Shown one piece after another: positions 1-7,043 of a stretch of 7,751 nucleotides of DNA. The notes beneath the pieces are model-generated. The model was given only the letters and a program-made list of their open reading frames with translations, searched no databases and was not told the origin of the DNA. The translations under genes and the position numbers were made by a program. The stretch is taken from contig JBLIOB010000202.1 of NCBI GenBank assembly GCA_047639575.1, positions 1 through 7,751 on the forward strand. Reading direction: 5' to 3'. Source of the stretch: JBLIOB01 sp047639575. GTDB lineage: Bacteria > Bacteroidota > Bacteroidia > Flavobacteriales_D > Parvicellaceae. Position 1 is the first letter of the stretch; each line of letters opens with the position of its first letter.

Positions 1-570
1 AAGCTACTTTTAAGAAGGCTCTTGGGAAGGTACGCGATTAGAGCTTTGGTAGATTTTGCAGGAATTCCTGTTTATGCATTCTGGAATGCTTATGCTTCTG
101 CGGTAGTAATGAATGAGGCATTGGTAAGAGTTATGGCGCCACCTTTGATTAAAAAATTCGCAGATCAACTTTATCTAGACCATCAACATAATGTGGAGTT
201 TAAAAACTTAATTTATGATAGCTTGCAAAGCGTCTCCGTCTCGAAGCGATCGTACCATTATAACCACTTTCTTCTTTCTATAACTTTACTTAATCGATTT
301 GAAGTTGAGGTAGTGGAAAATCCAAAATTCCAGACTGATATAGATGTATTCTTAAGTATGGCTAATGAGGATACCAAGCTTGCATTTTCTAAAGTGGTAC
401 TATTTGGAATAATGATTGATGGAAAATTGTCGCAACGTGAAATTCTTATTCTAAAACGACTAAGAAATGATGGAGTGATGCCTTACGACACTCCTGAAAT
501 TAAGCGCTGGACTAAAGATTACTTTAATGGACGAGGTCTTGATGAGTTTCTTTATGGGAAAACCGCGTAA
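1..570 (+). CDS. Unrecognised protein, 3' part only; possible membrane helix and TerB-like C-terminus
   Basis: The reading frame is open from the first base of the window, so the gene very probably starts upstream. A TTG at 22 is the first possible start inside the window, but the seven codons before it (KLLLRRL) read smoothly into the protein and nothing marks 22 as a start. 189 residues are visible. Residues about 14-37 are fairly hydrophobic with two tryptophan/tyrosine-rich turns, which could be one membrane helix, and are followed by the basic/hydrophobic stretch RVMAPPLIKK. The rest looks alpha-helical. Near the C-terminus, IDGKLSQREILILKRLR (about 139-155) resembles the acidic 'DG.is..E' helix start of TerB-like domains. 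From memory only, the layout recalls Bacteroidota/Leptospira membrane proteins labelled LBF_2804-like; I cannot confirm this. Function unknown. It ends 40 bases before the large secreted protein gene, which could be co-transcribed with it. Confidence 0.75.
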   Translation, partial: KLLLRRLLGRYAIRALVDFAGIPVYAFWNAYASAVVMNEALVRVMAPPLIKKFADQLYLDHQHNVEFKNLIYDSLQSVSVSKRSYHYNHFLLSITLLNRFEVEVVENPKFQTDIDVFLSMANEDTKLAFSKVVLFGIMIDGKLSQREILILKRLRNDGVMPYDTPEIKRWTKDYFNGRGLDEFLYGKTA

Positions 571-600
571 TTAGATCAATTCCATATCTTTAAGATCTAA
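571..600. repeat. Short inverted repeat in the gap between two genes
   Basis: TTAGATC at 571-577 is the exact reverse complement of GATCTAA at 594-600, with a 16-base loop. It begins directly after the TAA stop of the upstream gene and ends 10 bases before the ATG of the next. The stem is AT-rich and has no T-tract after it, so it is not a convincing intrinsic terminator. It could be a weak RNA hairpin, a protein-binding site or chance. Confidence 0.3.
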
Positions 601-610
601 CAAACACACT

Positions 611-3600
611 ATGCCACGAATCATCTTTTGCATCCTTCTGGTTTGCACCTCTTTATTTTCTTATTCAAGTCACGTTACTGGAGGAAATGTATCCTATGAA
701 TGTGTAGGTCCAAATCAATTTTTAATATCGGTTACGATATATGAAGATTGTGCCTCAGGATTTATAACTCCAACAGACATTACCATTCAGGCTTCAAATG
801 ATTGTGGAATCCCAGGTCTTACAAGCGCTGTGCTAACGAACGTAGTTTATCAAAACCAATTTGCTCCATTATGCCCAGCAGATTTGGCGAATTCAACCTG
901 TAATGGCGGAACACTTCCAGGTATGTATGAACACATATGGCAAGGAGTAGTAACACTCCCGGCAGACTGCAATGCGTGGCATTTTTCTTATGCAACATGT
1001 TGTAGAAATGCTTCTAATAATTTAACCGCTGGAAATACGGAGTCATATTTCTGGGAGGCTACAATAAACAGCACTACAGCGCCTTGCAACAATTCGTCAA
1101 CTAGTTCAGATCAAATTCGTTATATCTGTGCGAATGAATTGAACATTATTGAAATGTTACCAAACGATATTGATGGAGACAGCTTAAATCTTACGCTGAT
1201 TAATGCACCCACTAATGCAGCAGGAACAACCGTTGGATATGCTATTCCTTATTCGGGAGCGAGCCCTTTAGTAGGTATCACTATCGATAATGAAACGGGG
1301 ACGATTCAAGTAACTCCAACCACATTGGGAAACTTCGTAGTTAACGTATTGATTGAAGAGTACAATGAAAACGACAGCTTAACAGGAACTCGAATTATTG
1401 ACATGCAGTTCTATGTGGTTAACTGTGCAGGGAATAATGCACCATTCTTTGACAGTATTTTAAACGTATCTGTTGCTACCCAAACATCAAGTTTAGCGCT
1501 TAGTGCATGCAATGGGGACAACATTTGTTTCACCGTTCATTCCACAGATACAAATGCAACTGACTCCATATTCATGAATCCTGACTTAAGTGCACTTCCG
1601 GGGGCAACTTTTGTTCAGACTTCTTATATAGGCATTGGCACTGGCGACATATGCTGGAGTATTCCTGGAGGCATAAGCGGAAGTCTACCAATCCCTATTT
1701 ACTTCCAAGATAATGCCTGTCCATTTAATGCATCTGGCTCTCAAATTATCCAATTAAACGTAGCCTCTTCTTTGGATTTAGGTTCAGATCAAGCTTTATG
1801 TAATGGACAATCTGCAATATTAACAGGGTTCTCTGATTCGACTTATTGGCAAGCTAATTCTGGGCCAGCACTAGTTGTAGGTGGCAACATTAGTTGTAAT
1901 CCGTGTCAATCTCCAGTATTTACACCGGCAGATACAACTGTTATTATTGCTACAGATGCTACACCTGGGCTTTGTGAAAGTGCGGATACGATCACATTTT
2001 ACTCAAGTCCCTCATTCACTCCTGTATTTTCAATTAGCCCGGATTCGATATGTCTTGCAGAACAATCAACAATCACTGTGTCAATTACTCCTTCTGGATT
2101 GTACACTTATAGTTGGTTCAACTCTGGAAACCTAAATAATTACGCTTCAGATTCTGTAGTTTTTACTGGGAACAGTTCTGGCAGTCAGACTGAATTTGTT
2201 TCTATTACTTCACCAGAAGGGTGCGTAGATTCTTACAATGCGAATATATATGTTAGTGCAGGATTTTCGCCTGTCTCAACTATTACGGCTAGCACAGGAA
2301 CATATGTTTGCGGGCAAACTTTAACATTATCGGCAGCAGGAGGATCGTCAAGTACTCAATCAGATGATTTCGATTCTGGCTCAACCAATAGTTTCTTATG
2401 GGCAAGTACACCAAATGGTACTGTAAATGCAGATTGCGGAACCTCTAGCGGTCCGTTTGCCTTGCATTTTGATAACGTAGGTGCACGTAACGCTACGACC
2501 AATATGCTTAATTTAACCACTTGTACAAGTATTGATTACTGTCTCTTAATTGGAAATGCTGGTAGTGGTGGCGCACCCTGCGAAAATGCTGATGCGGGTG
2601 AAGATGTACTTTTAGAATATTCTACAGACGGTGGAGCATCATGGGTTACTATAACACTACACAATCAAGCAGACTGGGATGTTAGTCAAGCGTGGGTATG
2701 TTTCAACACGTCAGTACCTCCTGGAGCATTTGGCCCTTCTACCATATTAAGATGGAGTCAACCTGCATTTTCTCCCTGCGCTGGTTGCGATAACTGGTCA
2801 CTAGATCAAGTTTCAATTGTTTGCAGTGGTTCTCTTTCTTATTCATGGACACCTAGTGCGGGATTATCCAACCCAACTGGCGACACTACTAATCTTCTAA
2901 TTCCAACCGATTCAACTACTTATTCAGTTCATATAGTAGACCCTGCTAGTGGCTGTGACTATACTGCTACAATCGATATAGTTCCGGCTTGTGACTCTTG
3001 TCAAACACCGGTGGCAAGCACACTTTCTAATTTAGCATGTAATGGTGATTCAGATGGACAGATTGAGGTTAATCTTTTTGGTCCAGATGGTCCGTTTACT
3101 GTTTTAATTGAGGACTCTTTAGGCAATTTGATCGATTCTGTAGTTGGCGTTTCATCGGACACTCTATTTTCAGGACTGAGTGCTGGCGCATATACAATTA
3201 CCAGTATCTCTTCATCTGGCTGCTCTAATGACACAACAGGCATTATAACAGAACCTGCAGCACCATTAACTACAAGTGGATTCGGAGACACAACACTATG
3301 TGAAGGAGAAGAATTTAGCTATTCAGGAACTACTTCAGGTGGAACGGGCAGCATAACTTATTTCTGGAGCACAGGAGATACAGGAGTTGGTCCATTTTTA
3401 GATACAGCAACTGTTTCTAACATCATCATTTTAACAGCAAGTGATCAAAACTCTTGTGGCGCGAAAGACTCTATCATAATAACGGTTAATCCGCTACCGG
3501 TTGTGGCATTTGGTGCTGTAGCTTCTGATACAGTATGCAGTACTTCAGGCTTTGTTATCCTTCCGGTGAGCACGCCAGCTGGTGGAACTTTTTCAGGAAC

Positions 3601-3982
3601 ATCAATTACTGGTAATATATTTGATCCGGCCATTGCAGGACCTGGAAATCATTTGATTATATACAGCTTTACTACCGCAGCTGGATGCAGTGCTTCCGAT
3701 TCACTAATTATAACTGTTGAAAATTGTAATGGTATTTTAGAACATGATATTCAATCCGTAGTGGTATTTCCTAATCCATTCAACACGCACATTGACATAA
3801 GTACGAATCAAAATATGACCCACATTTGTGTATATGATTTAACCGGGAAACTAATGGAGAACTTGGACCTGAAAGCTATGTCCCATCGAATTAATTTATC
3901 GGATCAATCACCTGGAAATTATTTCGTTGAAATCACTTTGATGGATGGGTACGTAGTAAGAAAGAAATTAGTAAAAAGCTAA
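611..3982 (+). CDS. Large secreted mosaic protein with reelin-like, SprB-like and Ig-like modules and T9SS type A C-terminal sorting domain
   Basis: Predicted cell-surface or released protein of 1123 residues, probably an adhesin-like protein; no enzymatic motif is seen. Residues 1-20 form a signal peptide (hydrophobic core IIFCILLVCTSLF). The mature start SHVTGGNVSYEC, then YEDC (44-47) and CCRN (130-133), is a recurrent N-terminal pattern of large Bacteroidota surface proteins. Residues about 170-272 are cadherin-like, with the calcium-type motif NDIDGD (185-190). Further cysteine-bearing beta modules span about 275-385, 386-465 and 466-550. Residues 585-738 resemble a reelin subrepeat (DDF, CG, ALHF, LEYSTDGGASW, LRWSQP, WSLD), flanked by halves of an Ig/PKD-like module (about 560-584 and 739-790). 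Residues about 797-882 are SprB-like (ACNGDSDG, GLSAGAYTI), followed by two more beta modules (885-960, 960-1037). The tail 1044-1123 is a T9SS type A domain: VFPNPF, VYDLTGK, GNYFVEI, VRKKLVK. The ATG at 611 is chosen because the signal peptide follows it directly; there is no Shine-Dalgarno, as usual in this phylum. Confidence 0.93.
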   Translation: MPRIIFCILLVCTSLFSYSSHVTGGNVSYECVGPNQFLISVTIYEDCASGFITPTDITIQASNDCGIPGLTSAVLTNVVYQNQFAPLCPADLANSTCNGGTLPGMYEHIWQGVVTLPADCNAWHFSYATCCRNASNNLTAGNTESYFWEATINSTTAPCNNSSTSSDQIRYICANELNIIEMLPNDIDGDSLNLTLINAPTNAAGTTVGYAIPYSGASPLVGITIDNETGTIQVTPTTLGNFVVNVLIEEYNENDSLTGTRIIDMQFYVVNCAGNNAPFFDSILNVSVATQTSSLALSACNGDNICFTVHSTDTNATDSIFMNPDLSALPGATFVQTSYIGIGTGDICWSIPGGISGSLPIPIYFQDNACPFNASGSQIIQLNVASSLDLGSDQALCNGQSAILTGFSDSTYWQANSGPALVVGGNISCNPCQSPVFTPADTTVIIATDATPGLCESADTITFYSSPSFTPVFSISPDSICLAEQSTITVSITPSGLYTYSWFNSGNLNNYASDSVVFTGNSSGSQTEFVSITSPEGCVDSYNANIYVSAGFSPVSTITASTGTYVCGQTLTLSAAGGSSSTQSDDFDSGSTNSFLWASTPNGTVNADCGTSSGPFALHFDNVGARNATTNMLNLTTCTSIDYCLLIGNAGSGGAPCENADAGEDVLLEYSTDGGASWVTITLHNQADWDVSQAWVCFNTSVPPGAFGPSTILRWSQPAFSPCAGCDNWSLDQVSIVCSGSLSYSWTPSAGLSNPTGDTTNLLIPTDSTTYSVHIVDPASGCDYTATIDIVPACDSCQTPVASTLSNLACNGDSDGQIEVNLFGPDGPFTVLIEDSLGNLIDSVVGVSSDTLFSGLSAGAYTITSISSSGCSNDTTGIITEPAAPLTTSGFGDTTLCEGEEFSYSGTTSGGTGSITYFWSTGDTGVGPFLDTATVSNIIILTASDQNSCGAKDSIIITVNPLPVVAFGAVASDTVCSTSGFVILPVSTPAGGTFSGTSITGNIFDPAIAGPGNHLIIYSFTTAAGCSASDSLIITVENCNGILEHDIQSVVVFPNPFNTHIDISTNQNMTHICVYDLTGKLMENLDLKAMSHRINLSDQSPGNYFVEITLMDGYVVRKKLVKS

Positions 3983-3991
3983 TCAAACTCA

Positions 3992-4038
3992 GACCCTAAT
4001 TTTTTCACAACTTCAATCCAACCGACCCTAAAATTGGG
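3992..4038. repeat. Direct repeat GACCCTAA in the intergenic spacer, with possible bulged hairpin
   Basis: The 190-base spacer between the two secreted-protein genes contains GACCCTAA twice (3992-3999 and 4024-4031), with starts 32 bases apart, about three helical turns. The first copy runs into AATTTTTT and the segment AAAATTGGG at 4030-4038 can pair with CCCTAATTTT at 3994-4003, leaving one bulged base and a long loop. No T-tract follows, so it is a poor terminator. It may be an operator-like repeat or chance. I found no convincing Bacteroidota promoter (TTG about 20 bases before TAnnTTTG) elsewhere in the spacer. Confidence 0.3.
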
Positions 4039-4172
4039 CTTGTTAAGAATTAGTCAAGCTTTCGTTTACGCGTTAAAATAGGCTGAGAATCCAATAATAT
4101 GGTGATAACACGGCCTATTGTAAGTTCCATAGAGGAAATAGTAATATCTTAGATAGTACAAAACTCAACGAA

Positions 4173-6203
4173 ATGAAAAAAACACTTACTTACATCACAC
4201 TATTTTTATTTTCGGCTGGTTCAATGGCCCAAAATTATAACAGTAATATGACTACGGGAACCACCTCTCCGTACAAATACAACGAATCAGCAACGACTTT
4301 ACTTGACAATTACTTATTTGACGTAATGAGTACGGCTCAAACGATTCCGTTCACATTTACTTTTTACGGAAGTGCAGTTACTCAGTATTTAGCTAGCGAT
4401 AATGGCTATATAACATTTGATACTGGCGCAACAACAAGTGACCCAGTAAACGCAGCTATCCCTAGTGCGGGCGGGCCGAACAATGCGATCTATGCATTTT
4501 GGGATGACTTCGAGTTAACTACGGCTGGAACTGATGATGAAGTAAGAAACTTTACTTATGGGACTGCTCCAAATAGAGTGCATGTTATTCAATGGTATTC
4601 TATTGCCCCAGTAGGCGGATCAGGATTTATTTATGCCGCGATTAGATTATACGAATGTGGAGATTTTGATATCATTCACAATTATGCTTCTGCGACTGGT
4701 TTAACAGGAACAGTTGGTTGCGAAGATGCAACTGGAGCCAATGCAACTCAACTTGCAGGAAGCCCAACATTGGATATTTCTTCACTAGGAAGCGATCCAG
4801 CAGATGATGAAGTGTACTCGTTTTATTGGGATCAAATACAGTATGACTTTAGCGTAGCTACTACGGACTTTTCAAAGTATGTGACAGTAGGATCAAACAA
4901 CGTAACTGGAAATATAGTTAACAGCGGTTCCGTAGCAATTACATCTTTCGATTTAAATTATTCAGTAGATGGTGGAACGACTCAAACAATGTCGGTTGCA
5001 GCAACAGTAGCTGCCAATGGTGGCACATACGCTTACTCGCACTCAATTCCTTGGATTGTTGCGACAGGCGGAATAGATCATACACTTTGTATTTGGGCAG
5101 ATAATTTAGACGGTAATGCAGATGAACGAACATGTAATGACCAACTTTGTGAAGACTTATTTTCAAATCTTGGAATTTCTGGAGATCGAACAATTTTGAT
5201 GGAAGAATTTACTGGTTCGTGGTGTGGATTTTGCCCTGATGGAGCATTGATTCTAGATGACTTGATTACTACTTATCCTGGAGATGTGGTAGGTGTTTCA
5301 ATTCACAATGCTGATGCAATGGCTTTCTCAGACGGAATTCAAACTGGATTCAATGTTACTTCTTATCCAGGTGGCATGGTCAATAGAACTTTAGTAAGTG
5401 GACAAGCAAAAGAACCGTTCACTAGAAGCTTATGGGAATCAGAAATAACCAATCAATTAAGCTCTTACACTCCCGTAGATGTAACTTTAGCATCTACGTT
5501 TAATACAACAAGCAGAGAACTTACTATTGACGTTACTGCAGACTTTGTAGATTTTGCTTCTGGCGACATTAGATTTGTAGCGATGGTGGTTGAAGATGGC
5601 GTTACTGGTACAGGTTCCGGTTATGACCAAGTTAACTACTACAGTTCAGCAGGGTCTGCTTCGGGCGGAACTTCACATCCACATTATGGAGATGCTGACC
5701 CAATTGTAGGATATATTCACGACCATGTGTTGAGAGCTTTACCAGGTGGTGCGTACGGAAATGCTGGTGTTATTTCAGCAACTGTTTCACCTGGAGCAAA
5801 TGTAAGCGAGAGCTTCACGTACACTGTACCTGCTACAATTGACGCTAGTAACATGAAGGTGATCGGGTTCGTTGCCTATTATAGTGCAACAATTGGAGAA
5901 AGAAGCATTCTTGACGTTGCCGAGGTTGTACCTACAACCTTCGTAAGTGTGGATGAATATGATTTATCTGCTGCAATGAATATGTACCCGAATCCTGCTA
6001 ATGATTATGTTGATGTTCAGCTTGGTGTTGAAAATGCTGAGAACATTACGTTAATGGACATGACCGGTAAAATCATCCAATCTCAGTCTATGACAAATAA
6101 CAGAATTAGATTGGACGTAAATGGCCTTGGAGCTGGAGTGTATCTAGTTACAGTTCAGACGCAGGAAGGAACTAAAATTACCAAGCGATTGGTGATTAAG
6201 TAA
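4173..6203 (+). CDS. T9SS-exported Omp28-type thioredoxin-like protein with nidogen-like N-terminal domain
   Basis: Predicted surface-anchored or released protein of 676 residues; biochemical role unproven. Residues 1-19 form a signal peptide (MKKTLTYITLFLFSAGSMA), with the mature chain starting near Q20. Residues about 35-218 are a beta-sandwich of the kind in many T9SS substrates, nidogen-like in feel: FTFYG (62-66), NGYITF (77-82), AFWDDF (108-113). Residues about 230-327 look like an Ig/CARDB-like module (TGNIVNSGSVAITSF). Residues about 329-575 match the Omp28-related family: ILMEEFTGSWCGFCPDG, with C351 and C354 as a thioredoxin-type CXXC, the TSYPGG stretch whose P399 is a plausible cis-proline, and the family's HDHVLRA segment (516-522). 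Residues about 595-676 are the T9SS type A sorting domain: MYPNPAND, LMDMTGKI, GAGVYLVTV, KRLVIK. The ATG at 4173 is set by the signal peptide and the A-rich leader; there is no Shine-Dalgarno. A strong terminator follows 17 bases after the stop. The CXXC suggests thiol-disulfide activity, but many Omp28 relatives have none shown. Confidence 0.93.
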   Translation: MKKTLTYITLFLFSAGSMAQNYNSNMTTGTTSPYKYNESATTLLDNYLFDVMSTAQTIPFTFTFYGSAVTQYLASDNGYITFDTGATTSDPVNAAIPSAGGPNNAIYAFWDDFELTTAGTDDEVRNFTYGTAPNRVHVIQWYSIAPVGGSGFIYAAIRLYECGDFDIIHNYASATGLTGTVGCEDATGANATQLAGSPTLDISSLGSDPADDEVYSFYWDQIQYDFSVATTDFSKYVTVGSNNVTGNIVNSGSVAITSFDLNYSVDGGTTQTMSVAATVAANGGTYAYSHSIPWIVATGGIDHTLCIWADNLDGNADERTCNDQLCEDLFSNLGISGDRTILMEEFTGSWCGFCPDGALILDDLITTYPGDVVGVSIHNADAMAFSDGIQTGFNVTSYPGGMVNRTLVSGQAKEPFTRSLWESEITNQLSSYTPVDVTLASTFNTTSRELTIDVTADFVDFASGDIRFVAMVVEDGVTGTGSGYDQVNYYSSAGSASGGTSHPHYGDADPIVGYIHDHVLRALPGGAYGNAGVISATVSPGANVSESFTYTVPATIDASNMKVIGFVAYYSATIGERSILDVAEVVPTTFVSVDEYDLSAAMNMYPNPANDYVDVQLGVENAENITLMDMTGKIIQSQSMTNNRIRLDVNGLGAGVYLVTVQTQEGTKITKRLVIK

Positions 6204-6220
6204 TTCGTTTTTAACCAATT

Positions 6221-6256
6221 AAACCTCATCGATGAAAATTGATGAGGTTTTTTTTT
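6221..6256 (+). terminator. Rho-independent terminator after the Omp28-type gene
   Basis: AAACCTCATC (6221-6230) pairs perfectly over 10 bases with GATGAGGTTT (6241-6250) across a 10-base loop, and the T-run continues from the stem to 6256 (nine T in all). It begins 17 bases after the stop of the upstream gene and is a textbook intrinsic terminator. It separates that gene from msrA, so msrA should have its own promoter within 6257-6321, although no clear consensus is visible there. Confidence 0.9.
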
Positions 6257-6321
6257 GCCCACTAGATAATTGAATCAAACATTTTGACGATTGTTTCGTT
6301 TCAATAGTTAGACTTAACCCA

Positions 6322-6987
6322 ATGAAAAAACTTTTGACCGTTTTACTTTTCGCACCACTGCTTGCTATTGCCGGTTGCGAAACAATAGAAACAGACACAG
6401 TTTCAGGCATCCTTATTCAGCCAGACACTCTGACTATTCAACCAGTGGTTGAAATTAATCCGGAAGGATTAAGCACAGCTTATTTCGCAAGCGGATGCTT
6501 CTGGTGTGTTGAAGCAATCTACGAAAGTGTAAAGGGAGTATCAGAGGCAGTCTCAGGTTATTCAGGCGGAGTAGAGGAAAATCCGACCTATCATAACTTA
6601 GGTACGCACACCGAGACTGTGAAGGTGCTTTACGACTCTTCAATTATTGATTTCCCAACTCTCGTTAAAGTGTATTACGGATCTCAGGATGCTACAACTA
6701 TTGGCCAGAGTCCAGATTTCGGAGCGCATTATCGATCGGTTATATTTTATCAAAACGTGACTGAACAACAATTGGCGCAAAAACATAAAACACGTTTAGG
6801 AGAACTTAATCAATACATCAAACCAATTGTAACAGAGATTAAAGAATTCGAAGTTTTCTATGAAGCCGAAGCATATCATCAAAACTATGAGCGCCTAAAT
6901 CCAGAACAATCATACGTAAAAGGAGTGTCGATTCCTCGATTGAATAAATTCAAAGAAAAATTTCCTGAGCTGTTAAAAGCTAAATAA
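6322..6987 (+). CDS. msrA: Peptide-methionine (S)-S-oxide reductase MsrA, lipoprotein form
   Basis: Reduces the S-epimer of methionine sulfoxide in oxidised proteins back to methionine, normally using thioredoxin-type reductants. The protein has 221 residues. Residues 1-18 are a lipoprotein signal peptide ending in the lipobox IAGC, so C19 should be lipidated and the enzyme should sit in the periplasm or on the outer membrane. A linker to about residue 50 leads into the MsrA fold. GCFWC at 58-62 carries the catalytic cysteine C59 and F60. E98 (in THTE), D132 (SPDFG) and Y137 (HYRS) match the conserved active-site acids and tyrosine. AYHQNY (184-189) and the ending VSIPRLNKFKEKFPELL are typical of Bacteroidota MsrA. 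There is no C-terminal resolving cysteine as in E. coli MsrA; C62 is the only other cysteine in the fold. Oddity: the loop before the conserved glutamate is about three to four residues short and reads GTHTE rather than TGHAE. There is no fused MsrB domain. The gene is probably monocistronic, with terminators on both sides. Confidence 0.95.
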   Translation: MKKLLTVLLFAPLLAIAGCETIETDTVSGILIQPDTLTIQPVVEINPEGLSTAYFASGCFWCVEAIYESVKGVSEAVSGYSGGVEENPTYHNLGTHTETVKVLYDSSIIDFPTLVKVYYGSQDATTIGQSPDFGAHYRSVIFYQNVTEQQLAQKHKTRLGELNQYIKPIVTEIKEFEVFYEAEAYHQNYERLNPEQSYVKGVSIPRLNKFKEKFPELLKAK

Positions 6988-6994
6988 TGGGCAT

Positions 6995-7027
6995 AAAAAA
7001 AGGGGTCAACTTTCGCTAACCCCTTTT
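6995..7027. terminator. Bidirectional intrinsic terminator between convergent genes
   Basis: AAAAGGGGT (6998-7006) pairs with ACCCCTTTT (7019-7027) over 9 bases with a 12-base loop. Read on the minus strand, the stem ends in seven T (the A-run 6995-7001), a good terminator for the acyl-CoA dehydrogenase gene. Read on the plus strand, it ends in four T followed by AATT, a weaker terminator for msrA. It lies between the two convergent stop codons, 8 bases after the msrA stop and 17 bases from the other stop. Confidence 0.85.
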
Positions 7028-7043
7028 AATTCGCTACAAATAA

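Noticed and set aside
22..24. TTG as the start codon of the first gene
   Set aside because: The frame is open to the window edge and the upstream codons fit the protein, so the gene is more likely truncated by the window.
1881..2135. An 84-codon open frame on the plus strand inside the large secreted protein gene
   Set aside because: It lies wholly inside a well-supported coding region in another frame, and its product is low-complexity and leucine/glutamine-rich with no recognisable motif; a shadow frame.
3001..3633. Two minus-strand open frames (3001-3291 and 3445-3633) opposite the secreted protein gene
   Set aside because: The sense strand encodes clear SprB-like and Ig-like modules here; the antisense products show no domain features or start context.
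4118..4150. Possible promoter for the Omp28-type gene: TTG at 4118-4120 and TAATATCT at 4142-4149
   Set aside because: The spacing is near that expected for Bacteroidota, but the downstream element matches TAnnTTTG poorly, so it is not better than chance.
4939..5193. Minus-strand open frame opposite the Omp28-type gene
   Set aside because: Antisense to a well-supported domain boundary region, with no recognisable protein features.
6284..6312. Possible msrA promoter: TTG at 6284-6286 and TAGTTAGA at 6305-6312
   Set aside because: Only the TA and one T of the -7 consensus match. A promoter must lie near here because of the upstream terminator, but this site is not supported.
6589..6615. Frameshift or sequencing error in msrA at the short loop
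   Set aside because: The frame is unbroken and all catalytic residues on both sides are in frame; an in-frame loop shortening explains it.
6219..6643. Minus-strand open frames across the terminator and msrA (6219-6410 and 6455-6643)
   Set aside because: They overlap the strong terminator and conserved MsrA motifs on the plus strand and have no family features.
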